Source: Candidatus Halocynthiibacter alkanivorans (GTDB lineage: Bacteria; Pseudomonadota; Alphaproteobacteria; Rhodobacterales; Rhodobacteraceae). Taken from it: a stretch of 45,257 nucleotides of DNA. Shown piece by piece: positions 17,664 through 26,045 of the stretch (position 1 is its first letter; every line of letters begins with the position of its first letter). Location: NCBI RefSeq assembly GCF_003333265.1, contig NZ_QOLB01000138.1, positions 1-45,257 on the forward strand. Reading direction: 5' to 3'. The translations under genes were made by a program, and so were the position numbers. The notes under the pieces were generated by a model. That model did not search any database. It saw only the letters and a program-made list of their open reading frames with translations, and had not been told where the DNA came from.

Positions 17664-19556
17664 ATGGGATACGCTGAGATTTACCAGGGCTGGAAAGATG
17701 ACCCGGAAGCATTTTGGATGGAGGCGGCCAAATCCATCAGTTGGGACAAGGCGCCTGGCAAAGCGTTGTTTGATGACAATGCGCCGAATTATGAGTGGTT
17801 TTCCGATGGCATGGTCAACACCTGTTACAACGCTGTGGACCGTCATGTTGAAGCCGGACGCGGCGATCAGGCCGCGATTATTTACGACAGCCCGGTAACT
17901 CAAAGCAAACGCTCCATTTCCTATGCCGAACTGCGCAGCCGCGTCGCCTCACTTGCCGGTGCATTGCGCGCCAAGGGCGTGGAAAAAGGCGACCGGGTTA
18001 TCATTTACATGCCGATGATCCCCGAGGCGCTTGAAGCCATGCTGGCTTGCGCGCGGCTCGGCGCAGTACATTCAGTGGTCTTTGGCGGGTTTGCATCCAA
18101 TGAGCTGGCCGTGCGCATTGATGACTCAAAACCCAAAGCCATAATTGCCGCCTCCTGTGGCATCGAACCCAGCCGGGTGGTGCAATACAAACCGCTGTTG
18201 GATGCCGCCATCGCTACTGCAGAGCACAAGCCGGATTTCTGCGTCATCTTTCAGCGGGACCAGGCGGTCGCAAAACTGATTGAAGGCCGCGATGTCAACT
18301 GGCACGGGTTTCAGCACGGCATAGAGCCCGCAGAATGTGTCCCGGTTGCAGGCAATCATCCTGCTTATATTCTTTACACATCGGGCACCACGGGCCAGCC
18401 CAAAGGTGTGATCCGGCACACCGGAGGGCATCTGGTGGCGCTGAACTGGACGATGTCAAACATCTACGATGTTAAACCAGGAGACGTTTTCTGGGCCGCG
18501 TCTGATGTGGGCTGGGTCGTGGGTCATTCCTATATTTGTTATGGGCCACTGATCCACGGCAACACCACTGTGGTGTATGAGGGCAAACCCATCGGCACCC
18601 CGGACCCCGGCGCGTTCTGGCGCGTCATCGAAGAGCACAAGGTCAAAGTCCTGTTCACCGCCCCGACCGCGTTTCGCGCTATCAAACGGGAAGACCCCAA
18701 AGGCGCACTGGTCAAAAAATATGATTTGAGCGGGTTCCAGGCCTTGTTTCTCGCCGGTGAACGCGCGGATCCCGATACCATTCAATGGGCGCAAAATGTG
18801 CTGGGCAAGCCGGTGATCGATCATTGGTGGCAAACTGAAACCGGTTGGGCAATTGCGGCCAACCCGATGGGCATTGAAGCCCTGCCGGTAAAACCCGGCT
18901 CCCCCTCCGTTGCCATGCCCGGCTATGATGTGCGGATCCTGGATGAGGCTGGGCATGAGGTCGCCAACGGGGATATGGGCGCGATCGCGGTCAAACTTCC
19001 CTTGCCGCCCGGCACATTGCCAGGTCTCTGGAACGCAGAAGACCGTTTCAACAAAAGCTATCTCGACCACTTCCCGGGCTATTATGAAACCGGTGATGCG
19101 GGCATGAAAGATGAGGACGGTTATCTCTACATCATGGCGCGCACCGATGATGTCATTAATGTTGCCGGGCACCGTCTCTCCACCGGGGCTATCGAAGAAG
19201 TTCTGGCCGCGCACCCGGACGTAGCCGAATGCGCCGTGATCGGTGTTGCAGACCCGTTAAAAGGTCAACTGCCGCTTGGGCTGCTCTGTCTGAACGCGGG
19301 TTGCGCGCGTGTCCACGCTGATATTGTCAAAGAAACCATCAGACAGGTCCGCGACCAGATCGGGCCTGTCGCAGCGTTCAAACTGGCGGTGGTTGTGGAG
19401 CATCTGCCAAAAACCCGATCAGGTAAAATCCTGCGTGCAACCATGGCCAAAATTGCTGACAGCGAAAAGTTCAAAATGCCCGCCACGATCGACGACCCGG
19501 CAGTGCTGGATCATATTGGCAGATGTTTGAAAACGATCGGCTACGCAAGCGACTGA
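17664..19556 (+). CDS. prpE: Propionyl-CoA synthetase
   Basis: 630-residue AMP-forming acyl-CoA synthetase activating propionate (and possibly acetate) with ATP and CoA. An N-terminal acetyl-CoA-synthetase cap leads into the adenylation core with the P-loop-like YTSGTTGQPKG (238-248), WWQTETGW and YYETGDAG. The C-terminal lid has Lys588 in TRSGKILR, the residue used for adenylation and a common acetylation site. Start ATG 17664 has GGAGG 7 nt upstream. N-terminal YAEIYQGWKDDPEAFW and the PrpE-like core favour PrpE over Acs. A Sir2 deacylase at 32959 could in principle control Lys588 (inference). Confidence 0.92.
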   Translation: MGYAEIYQGWKDDPEAFWMEAAKSISWDKAPGKALFDDNAPNYEWFSDGMVNTCYNAVDRHVEAGRGDQAAIIYDSPVTQSKRSISYAELRSRVASLAGALRAKGVEKGDRVIIYMPMIPEALEAMLACARLGAVHSVVFGGFASNELAVRIDDSKPKAIIAASCGIEPSRVVQYKPLLDAAIATAEHKPDFCVIFQRDQAVAKLIEGRDVNWHGFQHGIEPAECVPVAGNHPAYILYTSGTTGQPKGVIRHTGGHLVALNWTMSNIYDVKPGDVFWAASDVGWVVGHSYICYGPLIHGNTTVVYEGKPIGTPDPGAFWRVIEEHKVKVLFTAPTAFRAIKREDPKGALVKKYDLSGFQALFLAGERADPDTIQWAQNVLGKPVIDHWWQTETGWAIAANPMGIEALPVKPGSPSVAMPGYDVRILDEAGHEVANGDMGAIAVKLPLPPGTLPGLWNAEDRFNKSYLDHFPGYYETGDAGMKDEDGYLYIMARTDDVINVAGHRLSTGAIEEVLAAHPDVAECAVIGVADPLKGQLPLGLLCLNAGCARVHADIVKETIRQVRDQIGPVAAFKLAVVVEHLPKTRSGKILRATMAKIADSEKFKMPATIDDPAVLDHIGRCLKTIGYASD

Positions 19557-20049
19557 CATATCACATAAATACGTCAAACACCCGGCTCCGCTGCGAAGCC
19601 CGGGCAGGGTGGCGGGGGCACCAGCATTCAACACTCACTCAGCGTGATGCAAGCAGCAGTCTTACACCCTGTCTGCACCCCGCCTGCCCCCCCCGGGGTG
19701 GCGACAGGCCTGAACTGGTCACGACCACAGCACAAGTTGAAATATCAGGCGCACCCTGGAACGGTGAACCGCTGAGCGCATCTGCTGTTACCCGCAGGCG
19801 CACACAATGGGTTGCGTCACGGATGCCTCAGCGGTAGGGTCAATGAAGTTACATCAAACTGGTACGCTCTTTTTGTTTAATGCGAGAACGACCGGCTCCT
19901 CACAAGCTGAACTATTTGCCCCAGGAATTAGATCCTGAGGCACTGGTCCGGGCCGGAAGACTTAAGACGCTGGTGGGCGCATAATTTGTCCATGCATGCC
20001 AGCTAGTTACCCTAATAGTAAATGTAAACTGATGTTGGTACCGAGCACC
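19557..20049. other. Non-coding spacer prpE to response regulator
   Basis: About 490 bp in which I find no supported gene or RNA. It contains one long imperfect hairpin (listed separately) and becomes AT-richer from about 19840 toward the response regulator, where its promoter should lie. A GTG/ATG-type start upstream of 20050 has no ribosome site. Confidence 0.5.
19668..19708 (+). terminator. Possible terminator hairpin downstream of prpE
   Basis: 6-bp outer stem CCTGTC/GACAGG (19668-19673, 19703-19708), a 2x2 internal loop, then 7-bp CACCCCG/CGGGGTG (19676-19682, 19694-19700) with an 11-nt C-rich loop. It lies 112 nt past the prpE stop and has no T run, so termination is uncertain. Confidence 0.45.
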
Positions 20050-21441
20050 ATGAACTCTGATCCTGTATTAATCATCGAAGACACGTCTGCCTTGCAAAAG
20101 GTCTACTCCGAAATCCTTCAGGATGCGGGGCACCAAACGGTCGCCTGTGAAACAATCGCGCGCGCCTTGCAGCTGTTCCAACAATACAAACCAGGTGTTG
20201 TTTTGTTGGATCTCATCCTGCCAGATGGCAATGGTCTGAATTTATTAGAAGAAATTCTGGCGCAGCAACCAGACACTAAAGTCATTGTCCTCACGGCGAA
20301 TGGCACCGTCGACAAAGCGGTCGACGCCATGCGTGCAGGGGCGTTTGACTTTATCCTGAAGCCGATTGAAGACCAGCAGCTCTTAAATGTTGTCATGAAT
20401 GCCCACAGTGAGAAGCGGACCACGGCGCAGCTGAATGAGCCCCTGTGCGGTTTCACCGGCAACAGCGACGCAATGACAAGAGTTTACACCACCATACGAT
20501 CTGTTGCCGGATCAATGGCGACCGTGTTCATTACCGGTGAAAGCGGCACCGGCAAGGAAATTTGCGCCGAGGCGGTTCACCAGCATTCAAACCGCGCCGA
20601 AAAGCCGTTTGTGCCGATCAATTGCGGCGCCATCCCGTCCGGGTTTCTTGAAACTGAAGTGTTTGGCCATGTCTGCGGCGCCTTTCCCGGCGCGGTGAAT
20701 GACAAGATTGGTGCCGCCGCAGAAGCCGATGGCGGCACGCTGTTTCTGGACGAGGTCTGCGAAATGGATCTCGCATTGCAGTCCCGGTTTCTGCGTTTCC
20801 TGCAATCCTCACAAATTCACCCGCTTGGGGCCGCAGGGCCGCGCAAGATCAACACCCGCATTATCTGTGCAACATCTCGCGATCCGATGGAAGAAGTCCG
20901 CGCCGGCCGGCTTCGCGCTGATCTGTATTACCGATTACACGTGGTACCGGTCCACATGCCACCGCTGCGGGACCGGGGCGAAGATGTTATCATGATCGCC
21001 AACTGTATGCTGTCGCAGCTGTCGCAGCGGGAGAACCGGCCAATGCTGCACCTGACGCCAGAAACGGAAACACTGTTCCGCAACCACAGCTGGCCGGGAA
21101 ACGTGCGTGAATTGCAGAATGTGCTGTGGAATATTGTTGTCCTGAGCGCGGGACCCGACGTTGCGCCTGCTGATCTTCCGCGCGAAATCCTGACCTCACT
21201 GAGGCGGCCCTCCCAGCTGTCAGCGTTAATGGATGGTGCGAATTTCGGCACCAGTCAGGCGGTTGACAGGCTGATCGGGCGCAGTCTCGCGGATATTGAG
21301 CGCCGGGTGATTGAGCAGACGATTGCGCGCGAAGAAGGCTCCGTTCCCGCCGCAGCGCGGGTATTGGATGTTTCGCCATCGACGCTCTATCGCAAGCTGG
21401 AAGCATGGGGGCATCCGGCCAGAAAACGCCGCAACGCCTGA
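20050..21441 (+). CDS. NtrC/LuxO-type response regulator with altered GAFTGA loop
   Basis: 463-residue response regulator: receiver domain (about 4-115, phospho-acceptor Asp54 in LLDLILPDG), AAA+ domain (about 135-365) and C-terminal Fis-type helix-turn-helix (about 430-455, PAAARVLDVSPSTLYRKL). Walker A GESGTGKE (163-170), Walker B LFLDE (Asp234) and the arginine finger RADLYYRL look intact, so ATPase activity is expected. The sigma-54-contacting loop reads GAFPGA (210-215), not GAFTGA. The ATG at 20050 puts the receiver at the right distance; earlier in-frame ATGs at 19996 and 20032 lack ribosome sites. No histidine kinase is adjacent. It converges on nadK with a 13-bp gap. Confidence 0.85.
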   Translation: MNSDPVLIIEDTSALQKVYSEILQDAGHQTVACETIARALQLFQQYKPGVVLLDLILPDGNGLNLLEEILAQQPDTKVIVLTANGTVDKAVDAMRAGAFDFILKPIEDQQLLNVVMNAHSEKRTTAQLNEPLCGFTGNSDAMTRVYTTIRSVAGSMATVFITGESGTGKEICAEAVHQHSNRAEKPFVPINCGAIPSGFLETEVFGHVCGAFPGAVNDKIGAAAEADGGTLFLDEVCEMDLALQSRFLRFLQSSQIHPLGAAGPRKINTRIICATSRDPMEEVRAGRLRADLYYRLHVVPVHMPPLRDRGEDVIMIANCMLSQLSQRENRPMLHLTPETETLFRNHSWPGNVRELQNVLWNIVVLSAGPDVAPADLPREILTSLRRPSQLSALMDGANFGTSQAVDRLIGRSLADIERRVIEQTIAREEGSVPAAARVLDVSPSTLYRKLEAWGHPARKRRNA

Positions 21442-21454
21442 CACGTCGTGCCGG

Positions 21455-22222
21455 TTATACAAATTGCTCCCGGATAAGCCGTTCTTCCAGCCCATGCCCC
21501 GGGTCAAACAGGATCCGGTGTGACACCGTCGGCTCTGACCTGATTTCGACCGACAGGACATCGGGCACAGAGCGGCTGTCCGCTTCTGCCATCACCGGGC
21601 GTTTGTCTGGTTCCAACACGTCAAAGCGCACTTTTGCCGCGCTCGGAAGCAAGGCACCACGCCAGCGCCGGGGCCGGAAGGCCGACATCGCCGTCAGCGC
21701 CAGAACGTCTGATCCGATCGGCAGGATGGGCCCGTGGGCAGAATAATTATAAGCGGTAGATCCGGCCGGGGTGGACAGCAGAGCGCCATCACAGACGAGT
21801 TCATCCATCCGCACACGCCCGTCCACCGAAATGCGTAATTTTGCCGCCTGTGGCCCCGCACGCAATAGCGAGACTTCGTTGATGGCCAGCATTTTCTGCC
21901 GACGCCCCTGGGTGTCGATTGTGACCATAGCAAGAGGATGAATCAGCGCTTCCTCGGCGTTTTGCAGCCGCACATCCAGGTCTTCTTCGTCATATGAATT
22001 CATCAGAAAGCCGACGGTGCCCCGGTTCATGCCGTATACTGGTATGTCCAGATGCATGGTGCCGTGCAGCGTCTGCAGCATAAACCCGTCGCCGCCAAGA
22101 GCGACAATGACATCCGCCTCGTCGCTGCGCACGTTGCCATAACGCGCCGACAACCTTTCCAATGCATCCTGAGCATTGGATGCGGGGCTGGCCATGAAGC
22201 CGATTTTGGCGGGGTTGGGCAT
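21455..22222 (-). CDS. nadK: NAD kinase
   Basis: 255-residue NAD(+)/ATP kinase making NADP. The signature GGDG (43-46) is in VIVALGGDGFMLQTLH, followed by GMNRGTVGFLMN and the nucleotide-binding GSTAYNYSAHGPIL. Start ATG 22222 (MPNPAKIGF) has AGGAG upstream; a start 13 codons earlier would add a basic tail and lacks such a site. Divergent from glyA with a 184-bp spacer. Confidence 0.95.
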   Translation of the reverse strand: MPNPAKIGFMASPASNAQDALERLSARYGNVRSDEADVIVALGGDGFMLQTLHGTMHLDIPVYGMNRGTVGFLMNSYDEEDLDVRLQNAEEALIHPLAMVTIDTQGRRQKMLAINEVSLLRAGPQAAKLRISVDGRVRMDELVCDGALLSTPAGSTAYNYSAHGPILPIGSDVLALTAMSAFRPRRWRGALLPSAAKVRFDVLEPDKRPVMAEADSRSVPDVLSVEIRSEPTVSHRILFDPGHGLEERLIREQFV

Positions 22223-22406
22223 CGCCGGTCTCCTGCGCGACAAATGTTTCCCAAAAGACATCGCGCGCCCGGATCAGAAACACAAGGCCAGTGAATCGCA
22301 CAATAGCACGCTTTTCATAATCATTATGTCGGAAACAAGCCTTTTTCCGTTGCGGTTATTTGCCTAAATACCGCCAGAGATAACGCCCTGCAGGGAGAAT
22401 GCACAA

Positions 22407-23702
22407 ATGACCGTTACCACAAGCGACACTGGTTTCTTCACCGAAAGCCTTGCCAGCCGCGACCCCGAATTGTTCGCCTCAGTCACCAGTGAGCTGGGAC
22501 GCCAGCGCGACGAGATCGAATTGATCGCCAGCGAGAACATCGTTTCCGCAGCAGTGATGGAAGCCCAGGGCACGGTACTGACCAACAAATACGCCGAAGG
22601 CTACCCGGGCCGGCGCTATTATGGCGGCTGCGAATATGTAGACGTTGCCGAAAACCTCGCCATTGACCGCGCAAAACAGCTGTTTGGTTGTGAGTTCGTC
22701 AATGTGCAGCCCAACTCCGGCTCTCAGGCCAACCAGGGCGTGTTTCAGGCGCTGATCAAACCCGGCGACACCATTCTGGGCATGAACCTTGCCTCCGGTG
22801 GTCACCTGACCCATGGCGCGAAACCAAACCAGTCCGGCAAGTGGTTCAATGCTGTGCAATACGGTGTGCGCAAAGAAGACAATCTGATCGACTATGATGA
22901 GGTTGCAGCGCTCGCACAGGAACATAAACCCCAGATGATCATCGCCGGTGGCTCCGCCATTCCACGGGTGATTGATTTCGCAAAATTCCGCGAAATCGCC
23001 GATTCCGTTGGCGCGATCCTGCATGTGGACATGGCGCATTTCGCTGGCCTGGTGGCCGCGGGCGAACACCCCAGCCCCTTCCCGCACGCGCATGTGGTGA
23101 CCACAACCACCCATAAAACCCTGCGTGGCCCGCGCGGCGGCATGATCCTGACCAATGACGAAGCCATTGCCAAGAAAGTGAATTCCGCGATCTTCCCCGG
23201 CATTCAGGGCGGCCCGTTGATGCATGTGATCGCCGCCAAGGCGGTGGCCTTTGGTGAAGCGCTGCGCCCCGAGTTCAAAATCTATCAGAAAGCCGTTCGT
23301 GCCAATGCGGTTGCGCTGGCTGACCAGTTGATGAAGGGCGGCCTGGACATCGTCACCGGCGGCACCGACACCCATGTGATGCTGGTTGACCTGCGTCCCA
23401 AAGGAGTGAAGGGCAACGCCACTGAAAAAGCCCTGGGCCGGGCCAAAATCACCTGCAACAAAAACGGCATCCCGTTTGACCCGGAAAAACCGATGGTCAC
23501 CTCCGGTGTGCGTCTGGGCAGCCCTGCGGGCACCTCGCGCGGCTTTGGTGAGGCGGAATTCCGTCAAATCGCCGACTGGATTGTTGAAGTTGTTGACGGG
23601 CTGGCCGCCAATGGCGAAGAGGGCAATGGCGCGGTTGAGGCGAAAGTCGCGACTGAGGTCAAAGCGCTTACTGCCCGCTTCCCGATGTACCCCAACCTGT
23701 AA
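22407..23702 (+). CDS. glyA: Serine hydroxymethyltransferase
   Basis: 431-residue PLP enzyme converting serine and tetrahydrofolate to glycine and methylene-THF. The PLP Lys237 lies in [16 protein letters not shown], preceded by [22 protein letters not shown] near the N-terminus and the substrate motif [14 protein letters not shown] are intact. Ribosome site GGGAG about 9 nt upstream. Monocistronic with a strong terminator. I looked for but could not recognise a riboswitch in its leader. Confidence 0.97.
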   Translation: MTVTTSDTGFFTESLASRDPELFASVTSELGRQRDEIELIASENIVSAAVMEAQGTVLTNKYAEGYPGRRYYGGCEYVDVAENLAIDRAKQLFGCEFVNVQPNSGSQANQGVFQALIKPGDTILGMNLASGGHLTHGAKPNQSGKWFNAVQYGVRKEDNLIDYDEVAALAQEHKPQMIIAGGSAIPRVIDFAKFREIADSVGAILHVDMAHFAGLVAAGEHPSPFPHAHVVTTTTHKTLRGPRGGMILTNDEAIAKKVNSAIFPGIQGGPLMHVIAAKAVAFGEALRPEFKIYQKAVRANAVALADQLMKGGLDIVTGGTDTHVMLVDLRPKGVKGNATEKALGRAKITCNKNGIPFDPEKPMVTSGVRLGSPAGTSRGFGEAEFRQIADWIVEVVDGLAANGEEGNGAVEAKVATEVKALTARFPMYPNL

Positions 23703-23726
23703 TCAGGCGCTAAACATCTGAAATTT

Positions 23727-23759
23727 AACGGCATCCGGAGAAATCCGGGTGCCGTTTTT
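23727..23759 (+). terminator. Rho-independent terminator of glyA
   Basis: 13-bp stem (23727-23739 with 23744-23756, one G-T wobble) capped by a GAAA tetraloop and ending in TTTTT (23755-23759). It starts 25 nt after the glyA stop. Confidence 0.93.
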
Positions 23760-23842
23760 ATTTGCCGCCTGTTGTACGGCGCGCATAATATGCCCACCCT
23801 ATGATGGGTTTTCAGCACCGCGCCAACAGGGTAGACAGGGGC

Positions 23843-24613
23843 ATGAACACAGAGATCCTGAACACCGTCATCACCGGCGAAGCCACTGATAAAACGTCTC
23901 TTTTAATCGTGCACGGGCTGTTTGGCTCGGCGCGGAACTGGGGGGTGGTGGCGCGGCGCATGGCGCAGGACCGTCAGGTCATTTCGGTCGATATGCGCAA
24001 TCACGGCACAAGTTTCCGTTCCCTGTCAAACAGTTACGACGATATGGCGGCGGACCTGGCGCGGGTGATTGAGGCCACGGGCGGACCGATGCATGTGCTG
24101 GGGCATTCGATGGGGGGCAAGGCGTCGATGATGCTGGCTTTGCACCGGCCTGGCCTGGTTAAGCGACTGATAATAGCCGATATTTCACCGGTTGCTTATG
24201 GGCACACTCAGGTCGGACTGGTGGATGCAATGAAGTCTCTGGATGTCAGCCAGGTGGAAAAACGCGGCGATGCGGACCGGGCGCTGGCGACGCTGATTCC
24301 CGAAGATTCGGTGCGGGCGTTCCTGCTGCAATCCTATGATGTTAAAGGCAAAAAATGGCTGCTGAACCTGGATGTTCTGGGCGCAGAAATGGCGCAGGTT
24401 GTCGGCTGGCCCTACCCCGAGGGCCGCTTTGACGGGCCCAGCTATTTCATCTCGGGCGGCGACAGCAGGTATGTGAAATGGGAGCAGCGGGCTGATATCA
24501 AAGCACTTTTTCCCGCTGCCAAGTTCGCAAAAATCCCCGGCGCAGGCCATTGGTTACACGCGGAAAAACCCCGCGAATTTGAAGCGGTGTTGCAAACGGT
24601 GCTGGTGGATTAA
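23843..24613 (+). CDS. Alpha/beta-fold hydrolase (YbfF-like esterase)
   Basis: 256-residue alpha/beta hydrolase. Oxyanion region VHGLFGSARNWG, nucleophile elbow GHSMGGKASM with catalytic Ser, acid in ISGGDSRYV and base in GAGHWLHAEKP form a full triad. The pattern fits the YbfF esterase/thioesterase group; substrate unknown. ATG 23843 has CAGGGG upstream; an earlier ATG at 23801 would add 14 residues without a ribosome site. It converges with the next gene, with only 3 bp between stops. Confidence 0.85.
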   Translation: MNTEILNTVITGEATDKTSLLIVHGLFGSARNWGVVARRMAQDRQVISVDMRNHGTSFRSLSNSYDDMAADLARVIEATGGPMHVLGHSMGGKASMMLALHRPGLVKRLIIADISPVAYGHTQVGLVDAMKSLDVSQVEKRGDADRALATLIPEDSVRAFLLQSYDVKGKKWLLNLDVLGAEMAQVVGWPYPEGRFDGPSYFISGGDSRYVKWEQRADIKALFPAAKFAKIPGAGHWLHAEKPREFEAVLQTVLVD

Positions 24614-24616
24614 AAG

Positions 24617-24802
24617 TTAATCCAGCTCAGAAATCAGCTTGGTCGTCCAGTAAGTGATTGGCAGGCCTGCAATAAAACCCACTCCCGCCGCGATCAGAAT
24701 CGGGTTGAGCGTGTCGTTTCCCGTGACCAGCGCCACCAGAACACCGATGCCGGCGGTGGTGGTGGTGATGATCGGGAACAGGGTAAAACCAAGACGGAAC
24801 AT
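24617..24802 (-). CDS. Small two-helix membrane protein
   Basis: 61-residue protein with two predicted membrane helices (about 5-27, LFPIITTTTAGIGVLVALV, and about 34-53, ILIAAGVGFIAGLPITYW). The ATG at 24802 (MFRLGFTLFP) has AAGGA upstream; the longer frame from 24829 lacks one. Similar small proteins in Rhodobacteraceae are often named 'CTP synthetase', which cannot be right at this size. Function unknown. Confidence 0.7.
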   Translation of the reverse strand: MFRLGFTLFPIITTTTAGIGVLVALVTGNDTLNPILIAAGVGFIAGLPITYWTTKLISELD

Positions 24803-24945
24803 GCGGATATCCTTTGAGAATTGATGCATTTGGGGTGAGATTATTCCACCCTGCCCGCCCCGGTCTTTGATCAGGATCAGATTACCTGCGTTAAACCTGC
24901 GCCCGCACCGGTCAGCGGGCGTTCATCCCACCGCACTAATGTGAA

Positions 24946-24978
24946 TTTTGCACATTTCAGCAGGTGGGTTGTGCAAAA
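24946..24978. promoter_or_regulatory. Inverted repeat upstream of the antitoxin gene
   Basis: TTTTGCAC (24946-24953) and GTGCAAAA (24971-24978) are perfect reverse complements, 25 bp centre to centre, 14 bp before the Phd-type gene start. Phd/YefM proteins repress their own promoters through such repeats, so this is a plausible operator. Confidence 0.5.
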
Positions 24979-24991
24979 GCGGGAACGGATC

Positions 24992-25231
24992 ATGAAAACA
25001 GTGAAACAGATCAGCGTCACCGATTTGAGGCGCCATTTCCACCCGGCGCTGGCGGCGGTCTGGCTCGGGCACAGCCGGCTGGAATTGCACCGTCACGGGG
25101 TGGCAGTGGCCGCATTGGTGAGCATGGACGACCTGAAACGGCTGGAGGCGCTGGACGGCACGACGGTGGCGCGGGAAAAGGCGCGCCGCGCACGTGACTG
25201 GGAGCGGTTCATGGCGGCGAAACGGGGGTGA
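24992..25231 (+). CDS. Phd/YefM-type antitoxin-like protein (no partner toxin)
   Basis: 79-residue protein starting KTVKQISVTDLRRHFHPALAAV, read here as its N-terminal DNA-binding segment (KTVKQISVTDLRR) followed by LELHRHGVAVAALVSMDDLKRLE, which fits the Phd/YefM fold (strand-helix then a beta hairpin V-A-V/A-L-V-S). The C-terminal tail is Arg-rich and helical, where antitoxins bind toxin. The ATG at 24992 was chosen for the fold; an upstream frame from 24941 would cover the inverted repeat. No Doc, YoeB or PIN-type toxin gene lies on either side, so it is solitary. Confidence 0.65.
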   Translation: MKTVKQISVTDLRRHFHPALAAVWLGHSRLELHRHGVAVAALVSMDDLKRLEALDGTTVAREKARRARDWERFMAAKRG

Positions 25232-25305
25232 GCAGACGGATCGGACAATTGAGAAAACCGTAGCAACGGATCAACCGCTGCCCCGGTGGTTTTCAGATCA
25301 CATTC

Positions 25306-25683
25306 TCAGCCGGAGACTTCATAGAGGGCTGTAGAGCCCTGGCCTTTTTCACGCCCGAGCAGAATACCGCCGTCGACACGCGTAAAGGTCTGACAATCGT
25401 CGGGCAGAGCTTCTCCGCCCAATTGCACCTTGCGACAGAAGTAACCGTCTTCCTCTGTCCAGCTGCCGGTCAGGGCCTTGCCGTTAAATTCGCCCGTCAA
25501 AGAGCCGTCTGACATTATCACGACGTAGCCAGCTTCATTGGACAGTGTTTTGCCCATAATCTCGGGAAGGACTGTCGAGGTTTCCGACATTGTGTCTGCC
25601 ATTGGCGCGCTGTCTGTCGCAATTCCGCTCATCGGATCACAGGCCGCGAGAGCAAGAGAGGCAGCAAGGAATAAAATCTTCAT
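25306..25683 (-). CDS. Small lipoprotein
   Basis: 125-residue protein with a short signal peptide and lipobox LALAAC (Cys15). The mature part (about 40-120) looks like a compact beta domain: two Cys (FCRKV and DDCQTF) may pair, and GSLTGEFNGKALTGSWTEEDG resembles strands of a small barrel as in other Rhodobacteraceae lipoproteins. AGGAGG precedes the ATG. No family assigned; likely membrane-anchored in the periplasm. Confidence 0.72.
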   Translation of the reverse strand: MKILFLAASLALAACDPMSGIATDSAPMADTMSETSTVLPEIMGKTLSNEAGYVVIMSDGSLTGEFNGKALTGSWTEEDGYFCRKVQLGGEALPDDCQTFTRVDGGILLGREKGQGSTALYEVSG

Positions 25684-25926
25684 AATCGACCTCCTGAAAA
25701 ATAAAGTGAAAACATAACCAGCGATAATGGGCCGGGCAATATATCAACCGGTCAGCTCAAAAGGCCAGGGCGGGACAGGGTAAACAGAGAGAAATGCCCG
25801 CCCACGCCGCCCACGGGGAGAGCATATGATACGGGCTTTGCCCGGATCATTCAGGAAGTTGGGGTGGCGGGGGTTGGGAAGTCCGGAGGCGGGTTAATCA
25901 GGAAGATGAGCCGGCATGGGGATGTG
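25684..25926. other. Spacer upstream of the lipoprotein gene
   Basis: About 240 bp without a supported gene. It should contain the promoter of the minus-strand lipoprotein gene; AT-rich DNA at 25690-25750 fits. I see no RNA gene. Confidence 0.4.
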
Positions 25927-25929
25927 AAA

Positions 25930-25949
25930 AAACGCCCCGTGGGGCGTTT
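25930..25949 (-). terminator. Terminator of lepA
   Basis: AAACGCCCC (25930-25938) and GGGGCGTTT (25941-25949) form a stem; read on the minus strand it ends GGGGCGTTTTTT, a proper T run. It is about 100 nt past the lepA stop. A nearer inverted repeat, AAAACGC/GCGTTTT (26008-26014, 26032-26038) with an inner CGCTCC/GGAGCG stem, may also act. Confidence 0.75.
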
Positions 25950-26045
25950 CTGGCTGGTGCGATACTGTTGGCGAGGCGCGCGGGGTTAGCGCTCGGGCCC
26001 CGCCCTTAAAACGCGGGAGCGCTCCACCGGAGCGTTTTCCCCGTT

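Noticed and set aside
22262-22406. Possible riboswitch in the glyA leader
   Set aside because: The leader is short and I could not find a recognisable glycine, SAM or THF aptamer core.
22479-23567. 362-residue open frame antisense to glyA
   Set aside because: Mirrors the codon structure of glyA; composition is His/Gly/Val-rich as expected for antisense shadows.
24941-24991. Upstream start for the antitoxin
   Set aside because: It would place the inverted repeat inside the gene and add residues outside the Phd fold.
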